Assembly: GCA_019914995.1 (NCBI GenBank)
Contig: CM034129.1
Span: 1,116,001 to 1,180,000 of the forward strand
Direction of reading: 5' to 3'
DNA: 64,000 nucleotides
Origin: Acanthochlamys bracteata
Lineage: Eukaryota; Streptophyta; Magnoliopsida; Pandanales; Velloziaceae
Of this stretch, positions 22,135-34,400 are shown one piece after another. Under the pieces are notes generated by a model. That model had not been told where the DNA came from and did no database searches. It was given only the letters and a program-made list of their open reading frames with translations. Position 1 is the first letter of the stretch; each line of letters starts with the position of its first letter. Both the position numbers and the translations under genes were made by a program.

Positions 22135-24120
22135 GAAACGATTTATTTAATAATTAAATTAAATTTATTAAATTTTAATTTAATATATAAATTTGATATG
22201 AGTTAAAATTATTAATTCTAACTCAATATATTTATAGGAGTTAAATTCGGATCAATTTATTTATATTTTTAATTTTTAATTTTATATTTTAAAATGTAAG
22301 TAAAATTACAAAATTAGTTAAAATAAATATGCATAATATTTTTAATAAAGAGATTGATGAGTATTTGTCAAAATTTACATTCGTTAGTATCTTTATTGGT
22401 TCTTTAATATTCCAAAAAAATATTTTTATTTTAAAAAATATACGGTAATAGATGAAATTTTTATAATTATAAATACGTAGTAACACTTTCGATAGAAATT
22501 TTAATAAACATAACTAACTAACAAAATTTTGATAAAAATTTTTTTACAAAATTTAAATTCATCATTAAATAAATACATACATAGTAATACTTTTGATAAT
22601 ATTATAACGTTCATTTTGCACTATTTTAATAAAGCATAAAAGTAATAATTAGTTAAAAATATAATATAATTTGATAATTTAGAAATTGTTATTATTGAAA
22701 TTTTTTTATTATACTATAAGAAAAAATTATAAAAGAATTATTTTTTCAAAATATAGCAATTCGGATTGTAAGTTAATTTTAAGTCAAGTTATTTAATAAT
22801 CGAATCAAATTCGTTCAATTTTAATTCAACTCATATATTTATACGTATCAATTTTTTCAATTCTAACTTTAATTAAATGCGTTGATTTCAAATTAAATTT
22901 TCAAATTAGTTCATATATTATCATCCCTAATCCAAATGATCAATAATGAAAACTATACTGTTTGGTTAACGTAGTTCTCTCGTGGCACGTGATTAGAAAT
23001 CTTTGTTTTAAGTTAACAATCGTGGTTTTATTGTTGGAATACTTACCCTTATTGGAGTTTTTTCCTTCTACGGATAATCTTCATGTCACCATCATTTCAT
23101 TAAATCAAACTAACCAAAGCCTTTTGTGTTATCCTTTCCATAAAATTATGGAGATATGTGAAGTGCTTTTAAAGATAAATTTTTTTAAAATAATTTTTTT
23201 AAAATTTTAAAATAAGTTCTATATTTTTATCAATAAAATAATAATAAATAATAATAAACTTTTTACTTAAAATTATTTGTACATTCTAAATTTATAAAAA
23301 AATTATAAAATCTTATAAAATTTTATTAAAATATATATAATTAAATTTGAAATACGAAAGACTTGAAAATCTTAGCTATGTCTCGTAAGAAGTTGGATGA
23401 AACATTATTATCACCAGCAAGTTAGGTTTTCTAAAGTAGCACGGGAAAATTCAGGGAAACTATTATTGATCACAATAATAATTAATTTATAGACCACGCC
23501 GAAAATGTGGAAAACGAATTAATATGTTCGTGTCGTAGATTATTGACTAGGATTAATTATTTTATCCGTAAGCATTTGGTTGACATGCTGTATGGTTTAA
23601 TTTTATTACGTTAGAAAATATTTTAAGTGCTTTTAAAAAAGTTTTAGCTTTTTGGAAGTTCCTAGTCAGGTCACTAAGCACTCGCGTAAATAATAAAAGG
23701 CGTGGAATTTGATTGTTTGCATTATCTCCATAGTTAATTAATCTTATGCTTCAGGAAGGGCATGTTTAATAAAAGGCGTTGGGTCACTAAGCACTCAAAA
23801 ATGAGTTTAAAAATTAAAATTAAATTTATAAAAAATAAATTATTATATTTATTTTTTATTAAAATAGATTTAAAATTAAAATTTGAAAATTTAAAATTTG
23901 AAAAAAGTAATTTATGTTAAAATTTATAAATAGTTTTATTAAAAATGAGTTTAAAAAATGTTAGTTATAGGCTTATAGCGCCGGTAAACAAATCTGAAAT
24001 GTATGCATGTTTTATTATTAAGATGGGTAAAATAACTTTTACCCACATATTGCCTTGAATCAACTGGACGAAGGTCCATTTAGAAGGAATTAGGCCCATT
24101 TAAAAGGATTTAGACTGTAG
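22135..24120. other. intergenic AT-rich region, no gene seen
   Basis: Nothing coding is supported. Most of 22,140-22,900 and 23,160-23,360 is extremely AT-rich, as is 23,790-23,960. Imperfect words built on GAGTTTAAAAAT recur at about 23,803 and 23,945. Confidence 0.5.
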
Positions 24121-24180
24121 TCGTCATCATTACTCGGCAGTAGCTACGCGGCTAGCGCTAAAGAAGCCGCCGTCAAAAGT

Positions 24181-24192
24181 TTGACTAGTCAA
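24181..24192. promoter_or_regulatory. palindromic double W-box upstream of the VQ gene
   Basis: TTGACTAGTCAA is a perfect 12-base palindrome made of two W-boxes (TTGACT) facing each other. It is about 100 bases upstream of the TATA box and 260 upstream of the ATG. A further GTCAA core is at 24,172-24,176. W-boxes bind WRKY factors, and VQ proteins are WRKY partners, so WRKY feedback on this gene is a reasonable inference. Confidence 0.6.
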
Positions 24193-24289
24193 CGAGAATA
24201 ACTCAAACGTGAGTTCATTTCCCAAAATTAGAAACTCTATAAGAGTCGCCGTTGCTATTGCACCGACTTCCTTCCGGCTCGTGCGTACA

Positions 24290-24297
24290 TATAAATA
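24290..24297 (+). promoter_or_regulatory. TATA box of the VQ gene
   Basis: TATAAATA lies 155 bases upstream of the ATG, giving a plausible leader of about 120 bases. Confidence 0.6.
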
Positions 24298-24451
24298 TCT
24301 CTCGTTAGCTACAACTTCTTCGAGTTCAAATCTTATTCTTAAACTTCGAATTAACAGCAAACAACAACACTAGTTAATTTGTTTTCCTTTCCATTTGCTT
24401 GTAGTTTGATCACGGGGGAAGGTAAGGGAACAACAAGGAGGAGTAATTCAC

Positions 24452-24913
24452 ATGATGAATATCCATGGAGTCAGGAAGCCTCCGACGAAGCCATGGAGGC
24501 GTAGTGAAACTACTAAGTTACCACCGCAGCAAAAGGTGTACCATGTAGAACCTAAAGAGTTTAGGAGCCTTGTTCAAAGGCTTACTGGATCTGGAAGCTC
24601 TAGAGCTCATCTTCGGCGACCTGCTGCTGTTTCTACTGCTTTGCCTCATCGACCTCTGAGAGAGACAGTTCATGCTCCGCCGCCTCTCGATCTTGTTCCA
24701 CGTGGTAAGCAGCTCCCAACGGCACAGGTGACAGTGGAGATGTCGGAGGTTGAACACGTGGTACAGTTTGATCAGCTGCATGGGAATGTTGTTGGAAGTG
24801 GAGGAATTGGAATTTTTTCCCCAGGATGGAATTCGCTGTTGAATTCCTTGCCTTTGCTTAGCCCCGCCAGTGCTCTGGCTGCTCTGGAGAGTAGCAGGAG
24901 CCCAATTTTTTGA
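24452..24913 (+). CDS. VQ-motif protein
   Basis: A single-exon, 153-residue protein. The VQ signature FxxxVQxLTG is complete at residues 37-46 (FRSLVQRLTG), preceded by VYHVEPKE, a typical context. The remainder is rich in Pro, Ser and Arg and is probably disordered. The C-terminus (GIGIFSPGWNSLLNSLPLLS, then SRSPIF) resembles the hydrophobic Ser/Pro/Leu tails of MKS1/VQ29-like members. VQ proteins are plant nuclear or plastid cofactors that bind the C-terminal WRKY domain of group I/IIc factors and are often MAPK substrates. The start is one of two adjacent ATGs. Upstream are a TATA box at 24,290 and a double W-box at 24,181, as expected for a defence- or stress-regulated gene. The VQ call is firm; the subgroup is uncertain. 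Confidence 0.92.
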   Translation: MMNIHGVRKPPTKPWRRSETTKLPPQQKVYHVEPKEFRSLVQRLTGSGSSRAHLRRPAAVSTALPHRPLRETVHAPPPLDLVPRGKQLPTAQVTVEMSEVEHVVQFDQLHGNVVGSGGIGIFSPGWNSLLNSLPLLSPASALAALESSRSPIF

Positions 24914-25440
24914 TTGATTCACCTTAATTAACTTCAATTTTCTTTGCTCTTCTAACATTATTCAGTTCTCTTAATTCATTGTGATCATAAGAATAATAAA
25001 ATTCAACGAAATGCTATTTTGCAGATTTATGTGGTGTGATTTTCAGAAGAGTCGACTTGCAATTTGCATAAGTATCCTAGTTCATTCGTATCATATTGTC
25101 TGTATTTAGCTCTTCTAAGTATCATAAGATGGTTTATTTGGGAAAGCGATTAGGGAACTGATTAATTTTGAAATAAAAGATTTCTACACCTTTTTGAGAC
25201 TATTTCTTTTAGAGAATTACTATTTTCGATGAGCTACCTTAGAAATAATAAATCATATCAGGATTCATGTGTAAATAGTACATACACAATCCAACTTTGA
25301 AAATTACATATTTTCTCCAACTTCGTTTTGTAAATAATTTATGGAACGCTAATATATTGCATATTACATAACCAGAAAATCAATCAGGCTGTTCTATTAA
25401 GTTTCCATTACTGGACAAAAACTTAGGCCTATAATTATTA

Positions 25441-25471
25441 GCCCATTTAGTTAATGGGCCAAGTATAAAAA
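25441..25471 (+). promoter_or_regulatory. promoter of the BSD gene: GCCCA/TGGGC pair and TATA box
   Basis: GCCCAT (25,441-25,446) and ATGGGC (25,454-25,459) form an inverted pair of TGGGC-type motifs. TATAAAAA follows at 25,464-25,471, about 185 bases before the ATG. GGGCC/TGGGCC motifs are common at plant housekeeping promoters. Confidence 0.55.
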
Positions 25472-25655
25472 GACAGCATCTAATTTCTCGAAAAATTTTC
25501 TCTACACCAACCAGCATCAGCAACAATCACTTAAATCAATCAATCAACTCAATCAGTCTCATGCCTTTTTTCTTCGTTCTCGTTCTTAATCAATCAATCA
25601 ATTCAATTCAATAATCACTCTTCTGTAAATCATCAAAACACCAAAAACGAAAAAA

Positions 25656-28600
25656 ATGTCTTGGCTTGCTCGTTCCTTCGTTAATACTCTTCGCGGCGAC
25701 GATGAAGAAGTAGATGAAGACAACAGCAACAACTCGAACTCTGCTTCTCGGGCGATTGAACGCAACGAATCGACCAGAAGCGGAGTGAAAGAAGATCTCT
25801 CTGAGCTCACCAAAACACTCTCTAAACAGTTATGGGGCGTCGCTAATTTCCTCGCTCCACCACCAACTACCGATAAATCGCCACCGGCTACCAGATCTTC
25901 TGTAGAAGATTCATCACCTTTAGGAACGCCGAGATTGGCTGGAATTCGTAATGATATCGCGGAGATCAGTGGGAAGGTCAGGTCAGGGATCTCGATGTTC
26001 TCTACTAATAAAGCTGTCTCTGAGATCTCTAAGATTGCTTCGACATTCTTCGGACCGGAAAGAGAAGAAGATGAACAGGAAGAGGAAAGATTTGAAGTTG
26101 ATAAGAGTGGATCAGCGATAGGAGTCACTGAGGAAGTGTTGGCATTTGCAAGAAATATATCGATGCACCCGGAGACGTGGCTCGATTTCCCGTTGCTCCC
26201 TGAGGAAGATGAGACTGATGGTAATTGATTCTCTCACTCTCTCTGATTTTCCTGATTGAATTCTGTATTTTGGATTATAGTCTATAATTCACTTAGCTTC
26301 CGTTGTTTAGTAGGAAAACTGAAATTTAGGTTAACTTGTTTTAGTTTGTGCTTTTAGAGGGTTTACCGAAGTAGATAACACAATGCAATGTTGTGCATTA
26401 AAAGGATAGTCACCCCAGTTTCATAGATTAAGTATTTTGTTTGCTGGTCTGAATTATCGGGTGGAATGATGAGTCGGTGATTGTGTTTTGGGCTTTATGA
26501 ACAGTTTGTTACGTTTTTTATGTTCCAGTAGTAAGATAAGAACTGTATAGCTCATGTAACATTTCAGGTTATTTCGCTCAGTAGACCTGTATGTGTGGTT
26601 TTGCTCTTATGAGTTCATGTAGATAGCAGGAAGAACTAGTCTTGCTATATAGGCCCTATAGTTTTCATTATGTTTATTATTTTGCTTTTTCACTTTTGCA
26701 TTGGTATACTGAGTCTAGTTCTATATAACTACAAGAAGCTCATAATTTGTTCCAATTGATCAGTTTCATTGTTCATATCATTCTTTATTCTTTCATCCTA
26801 GCTCTGAGGCCCTGTGTTTTACAGGAATGTTAGTTTTCTCTTTTCAATTAGTATAAATAACACAATTCTAAGAACCAAATGGATAAGAATATGCTATTTC
26901 TTATGCTAGTCTCTCTTCCTGTTATGAGAGGCTCTAATGGCTATCAATTCATATTTCAATCCAATCTATCATTTGTGCCATTCTGTAACATATAACCTGA
27001 TTATGAGTTTGCATTTATCATAACTTTGGGCTCAGTATCAAGCATTGCCATGATTTCCAATTCATTGATCAGACACAAGTTCAGCAACCTCATAGGCTGT
27101 ATAGGAAGGCATTAAATATTCACATAAACCTGGAGTTCGATGATGTCTTTGATGCTTATCATTCTGTTTTCCCTTCTCTAATTTGATGTTACCTTTCCAG
27201 ATTTTGATATGTCTGATGCTCAACAAGAGCATGCATTGGCCATTGAACGTCTTGCCCCAAGGTTTGCAGCTTTAAGGATTGAACTTTGCCCAAGCCATAT
27301 GAGTGAAGCGTGCTTCTGGAAAATCTATTTTGTACTTCTGCATCCTAGACTCAATCAGCATAATGGTGAACTTTTGTCAACACCACAGGTAGCGTCCTAA
27401 TACCCAACAGTTATTTTCTTCATTTCTTTATATAGACCATATATAGGAAGAGTACTGGAGTCCTAAGATTCCTTTTTTCTTTCTTTTGAATGTTTACATC
27501 TGCATTAAATTGTACAAGATTCTGATCTTGATTATCTGGTTACAACTGATATGCTCATGTGTTTTATTGGATCTTATTTAGCCATATTGTTGCTCATGTT
27601 GGGAACTGTATACTGTTTCATCACAGTCTCTCCAACCTATCATGAACTTTCAAGTTCTGTTCTTCTCAATATAGTGTGTTTTCTGCTTTATCATATAGAC
27701 TACAGGGAGTAGTGCTTTTCAGTTTATAAGAGACATTCATCCTGGCTGTGTTTCGCATGATAAACAAAGAACATGGAGTAAACTTGAACTTTCTGTGGGT
27801 AGTTAAGTTTGCATTTACTCTTGTGAAAGAGCTGAGGTTTTGTATATCCTTGTGCTCTAGGATAACTAGAACTTAAGCAAGGTCATTACTGGCAAGATAT
27901 CTCTCGAAACTTCCCAGATGTCTCTTGAAATCTTGTACATGTTTTGCATTATGGTATGCCCAGCAGCATCACTTCAGCTGCAAAAGTGCATCCACTGTGC
28001 ACTGCTCTTAATGCATTATAATGCATTTGGAAATTGGTTTTAATTTTAGTTCCTTTTTCTGGCCATTGTTTATTGTAGCACGTTGCATATATTCTAGATA
28101 TTATTTTGAGAATGCCAGTGCATTTCTGTATTCAGATACTCTAATATATAAATTTTTTCTCATGCAGATTGTGGATGCTAGAGTAAAGTTACAGGGTTTG
28201 CAGAGTCGCGCAAAACAAGGTTCGGATAGGCCAGAAGCTGGCAGCAGTTACAAGAAAGAAATGCTGATGCCCATGCCAACTGAAGAGCATTCAACAGGGC
28301 CTAAAAACATAAGCAACGTTTTTGCAGCTGGACAGGGTGCAGAAGAAACAGTAACTGTGCCAATAGCAGATGCGGAGACTGAGAAGCATCCTGTAAGTAC
28401 AACTGAGGTTAAAATCATCGATAAATCAGTTATTAAAGAAGAGCCGCTAGTGCATTTTAAGAACAGGAAATCTTCTGATGAGGCTTTGAAAGTACCCATT
28501 CATAAGTTTGAAGTTGAGGGAGACGAATGGTTGGAAGATGAGGATACTGGTGAATTTGGCAGCTGTCACATCACTCCTGTACAAATAGGAAGCGACGACA

Positions 28601-28716
28601 ATGTATCTTTCAGTGATTTGGAAGAAGATGATGACCAAGGTGACCTGAGGAGCTCCAAAGTGTTAGAAACTACCACAGCTCCCAAACAAAGTTATCGAAA
28701 AACTCGAGTAAGTTGA
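25656..28716 (+). CDS. BSD-domain protein
   Basis: Three exons, 25,656-26,220, 27,201-27,388 and 28,168-28,716, joined at consensus GT-AG sites with continuous frame (phase 1, then 0); 433 residues. The N-terminus (MSWLARSFVNTLRGDD) and SELTKTLSKQLWGVANFLAP match plant BSD-domain proteins. The BSD domain spans about residues 165-240, with the diagnostic Phe-Trp pair at 227-228 in ACFWKIYFVLLHPRL. The remainder is acidic and probably disordered (GDEWLEDEDTGEF, SFSDLEEDDDQGD). BSD domains occur in TFIIH p62, synapse-associated proteins and DOS2; the role of this plant family is not defined by sequence. The frame ends at 28,716 (KTRVS), but family-like coding continues past the stop in a shifted frame (TTGSDFDDIDEV, to about 28,809). 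Either the C-terminus is shortened or a very short intron is spliced. Confidence 0.9.
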
Positions 28717-29205
28717 ATAAAAGACTCTGAATCTGTTAAAGGTGGCAAATCTAGTGGTGCGAAGTGAATGAATCAACTACGGGGTCAGACTTCGATGACA
28801 TAGATGAGGTATAATAATAGCATGTACAATCAAACTTCTTCGAGTCGTGTTGATTCTCCAGAGACCCTCTCATACCGTTATTTCTCCTCATTCAGCGTAC
28901 TTGTACTCTCTGTTCTTTTGGTTCTGTATATAAACATGCTTTGTTTCTTTAATACGAGTAGTTCAGCTCTCATTCACAGTAGTATTCGCAAAGACAAAGT
29001 ATCATATATGAAACAGAATTTATTGCGAATTGCATCTCATTGAGATATACAGCGAATTACTAAAAACAACTGAAAAAAATATAGAAGTAAGAAAAACAAA
29101 CATGTATCAAATTTCTCTACAATTTTTCATGTCCCTTAAAGGGAAAGTGATATGAGTATGTATTGCATGCTAGATCAGCATATCAGATAAGGAGAAGAAG
29201 ATGAA

Positions 29206-29421
29206 CTAGAGCGTTGCTTTGCCGGGGTTGTCGGCAGCTTTGAGAGTTTTCTCGATTAGCCGGCGAGCTTTCCTGCTCTTAATCTCTACCTTAACGCTGC
29301 TGCTCTTGTCCATCTTAACGTAAGGCTTGTTCTTACTCTTCTTGTTCTTAAGTGTTCCGACCACCTTGCTCTTTATCGTCCCTACCAAGTTCTCCAACTG
29401 CTCAATTCTCATCAACCCCAT
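29206..29421 (-). CDS. small basic plant protein, unknown function
   Basis: A 71-residue frame, MGLMRIEQLENLVGTIKSKV through KARRLIEKTLKAADNPGKAT. It is strongly basic (Lys-rich centre KNKKSKNKPYVK), with helix-forming ends and no signal peptide or TM helix. Base composition is far less AT-biased than the flanks, and the leader is T/C-rich on the minus strand, as in plant 5' UTRs. I believe it is a real conserved small plant protein but cannot name the family. Confidence 0.6.
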   Translation of the reverse strand: MGLMRIEQLENLVGTIKSKVVGTLKNKKSKNKPYVKMDKSSSVKVEIKSRKARRLIEKTLKAADNPGKATL

Positions 29422-29639
29422 TGCTACCTAGCTTACTTTTCCTTTCTTCTTTCTTTTGCTTCTATTTGTATTGGAAAGAAGAGGAAGAAAAGAACGGCGT
29501 GGAACTTATGCAATTGACTTGGAAATGTAAATAAATGCACGGAATTAATTCTGGGTTTTTGAATTTCTATTTTGCGTTGTACTGAAGACAAGTGTATGCA
29601 TGGAATTGAAAAGTTTGCAGCATCAAAGATCAATAGATC

Positions 29640-30770
29640 AGATCAGATCAGATTAGTTGAATCTCCTCACTCCCGAAATATTTGGTTAATTAATTGAATT
29701 GAATTTTTTTGAATATTATAATAACCCAAAAGTATAACGGAAAAAAAAATTGTATATAGAGCTTTCATGGCATTTGTTTGAATGTGAAATAAGGTTTTGA
29801 CTATTAAGGGCGTACGTAAATTAAATGTGTTCATATATTGAGTCATATTCTTCAATACAAGACGAAGCTTAAATTCACGAATTTTAGTCGCGAATCGTAC
29901 CGTGTAGACGCACGAAATCGTTGATTCGTGAGTGATTCGCAACCAAGTTTGTAATGCACGGATTGGATTATTTTAATTGTTGCCAAATTGTGAAGATCTG
30001 ATCATGAGGTTGCTGTCCCTTGTGTTTCTTATCGACAAGAGAAGTTTGACTGTACTTGATTTTTAGTCGCTTCGGAGAAATAATGGTAGAATGAATATAG
30101 GGGCATTTTGGTAGTAGTTATGAAATAAAATTTTGTTGAAATAGAAATTATTTTTATTTTTTTTAAAAAAGAGTTTTATTTTTTTATTTTTAAAAAATAA
30201 TAAATATATATAATAAAAAAATTTCAGATAGAATTTTTTATATTTTTTAAATTTTTAAATAATTTTTCTAAATAATTATAAAATATATATTAAAAAATAT
30301 AAAATAAAAAAATTGAAAAATAATGTTTGAAAAATTCCACTATAAATGAGCTTGTTTCCAAAATGAATAAGACTTTCACTAAATTTATTTTTTTAAAATT
30401 TATTTTTAATAATTAATAAATAAAAATTTAAAATAATTTTTATCTAAAATTTTAAATTTTTAAAATTTATTTCTAGTACAAATTAAATGCAAAATTTTTT
30501 ATTAAATATTTATTTATAATATCATTTTTTAAACTTATTTTTTAAAAATAAATTTATTTTATGGTAAACACGCCCTTAAGAAAACAAACTTCCAAACTAA
30601 CAAAAACAAACACAATAACACCAATTCTTCTTCTAATAAAGATACTATAGTTGCTAATATTTATCAGATATATAGATCGTAGATTTTCATCGCTCAAACC
30701 CCACAACAAGAACACAACAACAAACTTGCCAACGCACTTAAGTAGCATACCTAGCTACTACAGATTATAA
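29640..30770. other. intergenic region with AT-rich repeats
   Basis: No gene is supported. AT-rich blocks lie at 30,105-30,345 (family A) and 30,355-30,560. A short run of GATCA units is at 29,634-29,655. Confidence 0.5.
30105..30345. repeat. AT-rich repeat, family A copy
   Basis: It shares ordered words with 33,165-33,400 and 47,765-47,990, for example ATAAATATATATAATAAAAAA, a TTTCA or TTTTAC word followed by TAAAATTTTTTAT or GAATTTTTTAT, and TATAAAATATATATTAAAAA. About 240 bp. Confidence 0.45.
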
Positions 30771-30838
30771 AGGTTTATATATCTAATCTAATCTTAACTC
30801 TAAAAGCAGCACACTCCAATAGTAGGATAAAACACTGA

Positions 30839-31327
30839 TTAGCAGTAGGCAACACAGTTCTTCTTGCAATCAATGGTGCAACCTCCACCGCCGCCGCCGC
30901 CGCCGTATCCTTTCCCTGACCTAGCGTATGAAGTAAAGCACTTGGCGGGGCAGGTGAGTTTCTTCTTGTAACAAGGTCCACGCTCGGAACAAACAACAGA
31001 TGGCTTTATAACACCTCCTCTGGCATATCCACCACCAGGACCGCTATATCCACCACCATAACCACCTCCTATGCCCGGAAAGTTTCCGCCCATGCCTGGA
31101 AAATTGAACTGTCCGCCAGGACCGAAGAAGTTACCTGGGTCAGGAAAGTTCGGAATACTTCCACCTGCTCCAGGTATGTTGCTTCCACCAGCGTTGCCTC
31201 TGTTCCTTGTCTTGCTAGATGCTCTCAGCTCAGCTTCGAGATCGCGAAAGGCGAATGCAGCCGAGAACAGCAGGGAAGCTACTACTACACCAACAACAAC
31301 AACTGCGGTGATCTTCATGGTTAACAT
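30839..31327 (-). CDS. secreted glycine-rich protein with C-terminal Cys domain
   Basis: A 162-residue, single-exon protein. Residues 1 to about 26 are a strong signal peptide (AVVVVGVVVASLLFSAAFA). The middle is Gly/Pro/Phe/Tyr-rich (GGNFPGIGGGYGGGYSG). The C-terminus carries eight cysteines, including VVCSERGPCYKKKLTCPAKC and CTIDCKKNCVAYC, separated by a (G)n run. This arrangement matches a plant family of extracellular glycine-rich proteins with a conserved Cys-rich tail, probably wall-associated. The second Met (31,318) is an equally possible start. The gene sits between AT-rich islands and has no visible partner. The (G)n run is encoded by GCC/GGC-type triplets and may vary in length. 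Confidence 0.85.
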   Translation of the reverse strand: MLTMKITAVVVVGVVVASLLFSAAFAFRDLEAELRASSKTRNRGNAGGSNIPGAGGSIPNFPDPGNFFGPGGQFNFPGMGGNFPGIGGGYGGGYSGPGGGYARGGVIKPSVVCSERGPCYKKKLTCPAKCFTSYARSGKGYGGGGGGGGCTIDCKKNCVAYC

Positions 31328-31429
31328 TTTGAGATCGAGGTATGAGAGTTAGCAGAGTTAAAGAAGAAGAAAGGGAAGGCGGAAGGAGTGGGAATGAACT
31401 AGTAGTGATGAAATAGGAGAGCATTTACA

Positions 31430-34400
31430 GATTGAGAGAGAGGTAGAGGACAGTTGGTTGGGTTAATAACTGCATCACGCGCCATGCCGTAGAACAAAAA
31501 AAGTGGCGAAAGTTGATTCGACTTTCTAAAAGTTGTAGATACAGACAGCCCAATATGGTAGCGCCTATTGGGCCTATGAGGTGGACTGTTATGAAAAAAG
31601 TCGTCATCCCTGGTTGACTAATTTCATCACAAACCGCAAAAAGTAAGTTTTTTTTTTTTCATTAGATAAAGTGGGCGTTTGACTTTACATTTTTCAATAA
31701 AATTTTTTAATTATATATTTTTTAATACATATTTTATAAATATTTAAAAATATACTTAAAATTTTAAAAATATATAAAAATTCTTTTTATTATATATTTT
31801 TATTATTTTTTAGAATCAAAAAAATTTTATTTCATTAACTACTCCAAAATGCTTCCAAAGTTGGACTCCATTGCCGTGATGTAGAGCCAAAAGAGATTAC
31901 TCACCGAGACTTCAGTTGTGTTTGAAAAACTGAAAATATTGTAGTAGTCGACTCCGCAAAATATTAAGAATAATGCAAAATATTAAAAATAATGTAAATT
32001 AATTTAGAAATACAAAATAAAATTTATATTAAAAAAATTAAAAAGTTTAGCCAAATATTACCTCGAACCTATTCAAATCGTAGTAGTCAACTCTGCAATT
32101 AAATTTGCGGATCTGGATCAAAATAATGTAGTTGAGAATTGCAGTAGGCATAAATGCTTCCCTACAAAAATTTATTGAACAAATAGAATTTTCCCAACCT
32201 TTTTGTTGAATGAAAAATGATCTGAAAGGAATCCATGTCGGTTCCTTTCCGTGATTAAGGTCTTTCTCTTGCTTTCCCTCGATTTGAATCGGATGGACTT
32301 CACCGAATTCAGATCAAGTGCGAGATGAATAATGCAAACTATCTACGAGTATACAACTTTTACAAGTCTTTCAGAAAAAGCATTTTGGATGATAGAATTA
32401 TGGGTTGAATGCGCGTACTTGCTTTACTAATACTTGCTGAGTTTTTCTTTGTGGATTGAAACGAACCAAATAAATAAACAGAATTTATTGTATGCATGTA
32501 TGGACAAGGTCAAGGTAATAACATGAACAGCTTCTTGATTTTCACCTATTGGTTTTGGTGAAACAGCTTGTATAGTTTTAATGAAGCACATATAGAGCTT
32601 ATTTATTTTGATATTAAGTTTATTGTTTAAAAAAATATATTTTACAAATATATATTTAGAATTAAAAATAAAGTTGATAAAAAGAAGCGGTATTATCAGA
32701 ACCGATCTGAGCATCTCGGAAATTATCCCCAAAAATATCTCCGAATCATCGGTCCGTCTGGTTAATAAATAGACCCACCGGATCAAATAGTTTTTTGAGG
32801 ATGAAGAAGAAAAGTATTAACAGTAGCTGCCAATACAGCTCCTTTCTCAAAGGTAGCATGAGAATTTAAGGCATTATCTGACAGAGATAAGAAGTAGGGG
32901 CTCCTTGGTATTACATTTTTTAAAATCAACTTTTAAATTTATATTTTTAATAATTTTTAATAAAACTTATTAAATTTTAAAATTTTTAGAATAAAATAAA
33001 ATATTTTTTATTTCAAAAAAGTATTTTTTTAAAGAATTCTGAAACGCTTCGTCAGTGTACTCCGGTCATTGATTTATTAACTCCAAACTAAATTTCTACA
33101 GAATATCATACTATCCTAGTTGAACTCATACCTTCCTAATAGCAAACAATTAGTGGCGTTTAAAGTGCTTATAAAATAAAAAAATTTTAAAACTAAAAAT
33201 ATTTTATTTTTTTTGAAAATAAATTTTATTATTTTTTATTTTAAAAAAATAAAAATATGTTATAAAAAAATTTTACTACGTAAAATTTTTTATTTTTTTC
33301 TAAATTTTTAAATAAATTTTTTATATACTTATAAAATATATATTAAAAAGTATAAAATTAAAAATTAAAAAACTGTTTTTCTCAAATGCAATGCCAAACG
33401 GACTCACGGGTTCCCTTGAAGAAAACATTTGTTCTACTGTCAATGAAAATTTTCAGAGGGCCATCTCAACATCATCTCACAAATTGCATATATAGTATGA
33501 CTTACGGTTGCTAATACATATACTCAAAAGGTGTAAAAACACAATTAGAAGTCATGGAAAGCAAATAAACTAACTAGCAAAAGGAAAACAGAAAGAAGAA
33601 AAGGCAAATAGCATCATGGTAAACTGCACACAAAAATATGTCAGAAAGAATCTTAATTCGCCAATTAAACTTAAATTTTAGATAGACTATCCAGCATAAT
33701 TGCAAGAAGATACTTCGGAAAGATTTGTTCACTTTTACATAAATTTCACAGAATCAGAACCCAATCAAATGAAACCAGTAAAATAACTACATGAAAACTA
33801 GCAATACTTAAAAAGAAAGATTTCAGGAACTAGGAGGAAGAGGAAGAAGCAAGGAATACCTCGCATCCGTGAGCAGATGGACGCGAACAGCTTCTTAAAA
33901 ATTCTGCTTTTAGTTATTAGTATAATTTTAATGGGTACTGGGTTGACCAGACTGAAGGGGTGTCGGTCAGGTTTGACAACAACCCGCTTTTGGTTGCGAG
34001 ACGACGGTTTCCAGATCGACATGGACCAGGTCTGACAACAAGAAGAGGCAATGCGTACCTCTACTCGATCACAAAAGAGAAAAAGAAAACAAGATAATAG
34101 TTCAAAGCCTCAAACTAGCTTGTACAGACCAGTGACTACAATAGTAAACCTGCTGTTGAATTACTCTTCCATGGAATCTAGGTAAGTAATCCATGTTATG
34201 AAAGCTAATAAGGCTGAACCTGAACATAGAAATGTGTAACAGGAACTGCAATGCTTCATAATGTCATGACTGATGCCTGTACTTGGACAACTTAGGAATA
34301 GACCTATCCCATCAAAACTTACTAGTTGTTCTGCTAACAATCATCGGATGGTACATGCTAATTAAGAACTTCTAAAAGCTCAACAAAAGAACATAGCTAG

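Noticed and set aside
24518-24958. 146-codon minus-strand open frame opposite the VQ gene
   Set aside because: Shadow of the VQ coding sequence, which carries the recognisable motif.
25598-26128. 176-codon minus-strand open frame opposite BSD exon 1
   Set aside because: Ser/Leu-rich antisense shadow; the plus strand has the family match and splice sites.
31938-32110. Near-direct repeat of TAGTAGTCRACTCYGCAA words as possible element ends
   Set aside because: Direct rather than inverted, with no target duplication; the interior is only AT-rich filler.
32427-32786. 119-codon minus-strand open frame
   Set aside because: AT-rich, with low-complexity hydrophobic residues; long only because the composition happens to avoid stops on this strand.
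33798-34022. 74-codon minus-strand frame beginning MSIWKPSSRNQKR
   Set aside because: The first half looks mildly coding but there is no domain, no partner exon and no promoter; kept as non-coding.
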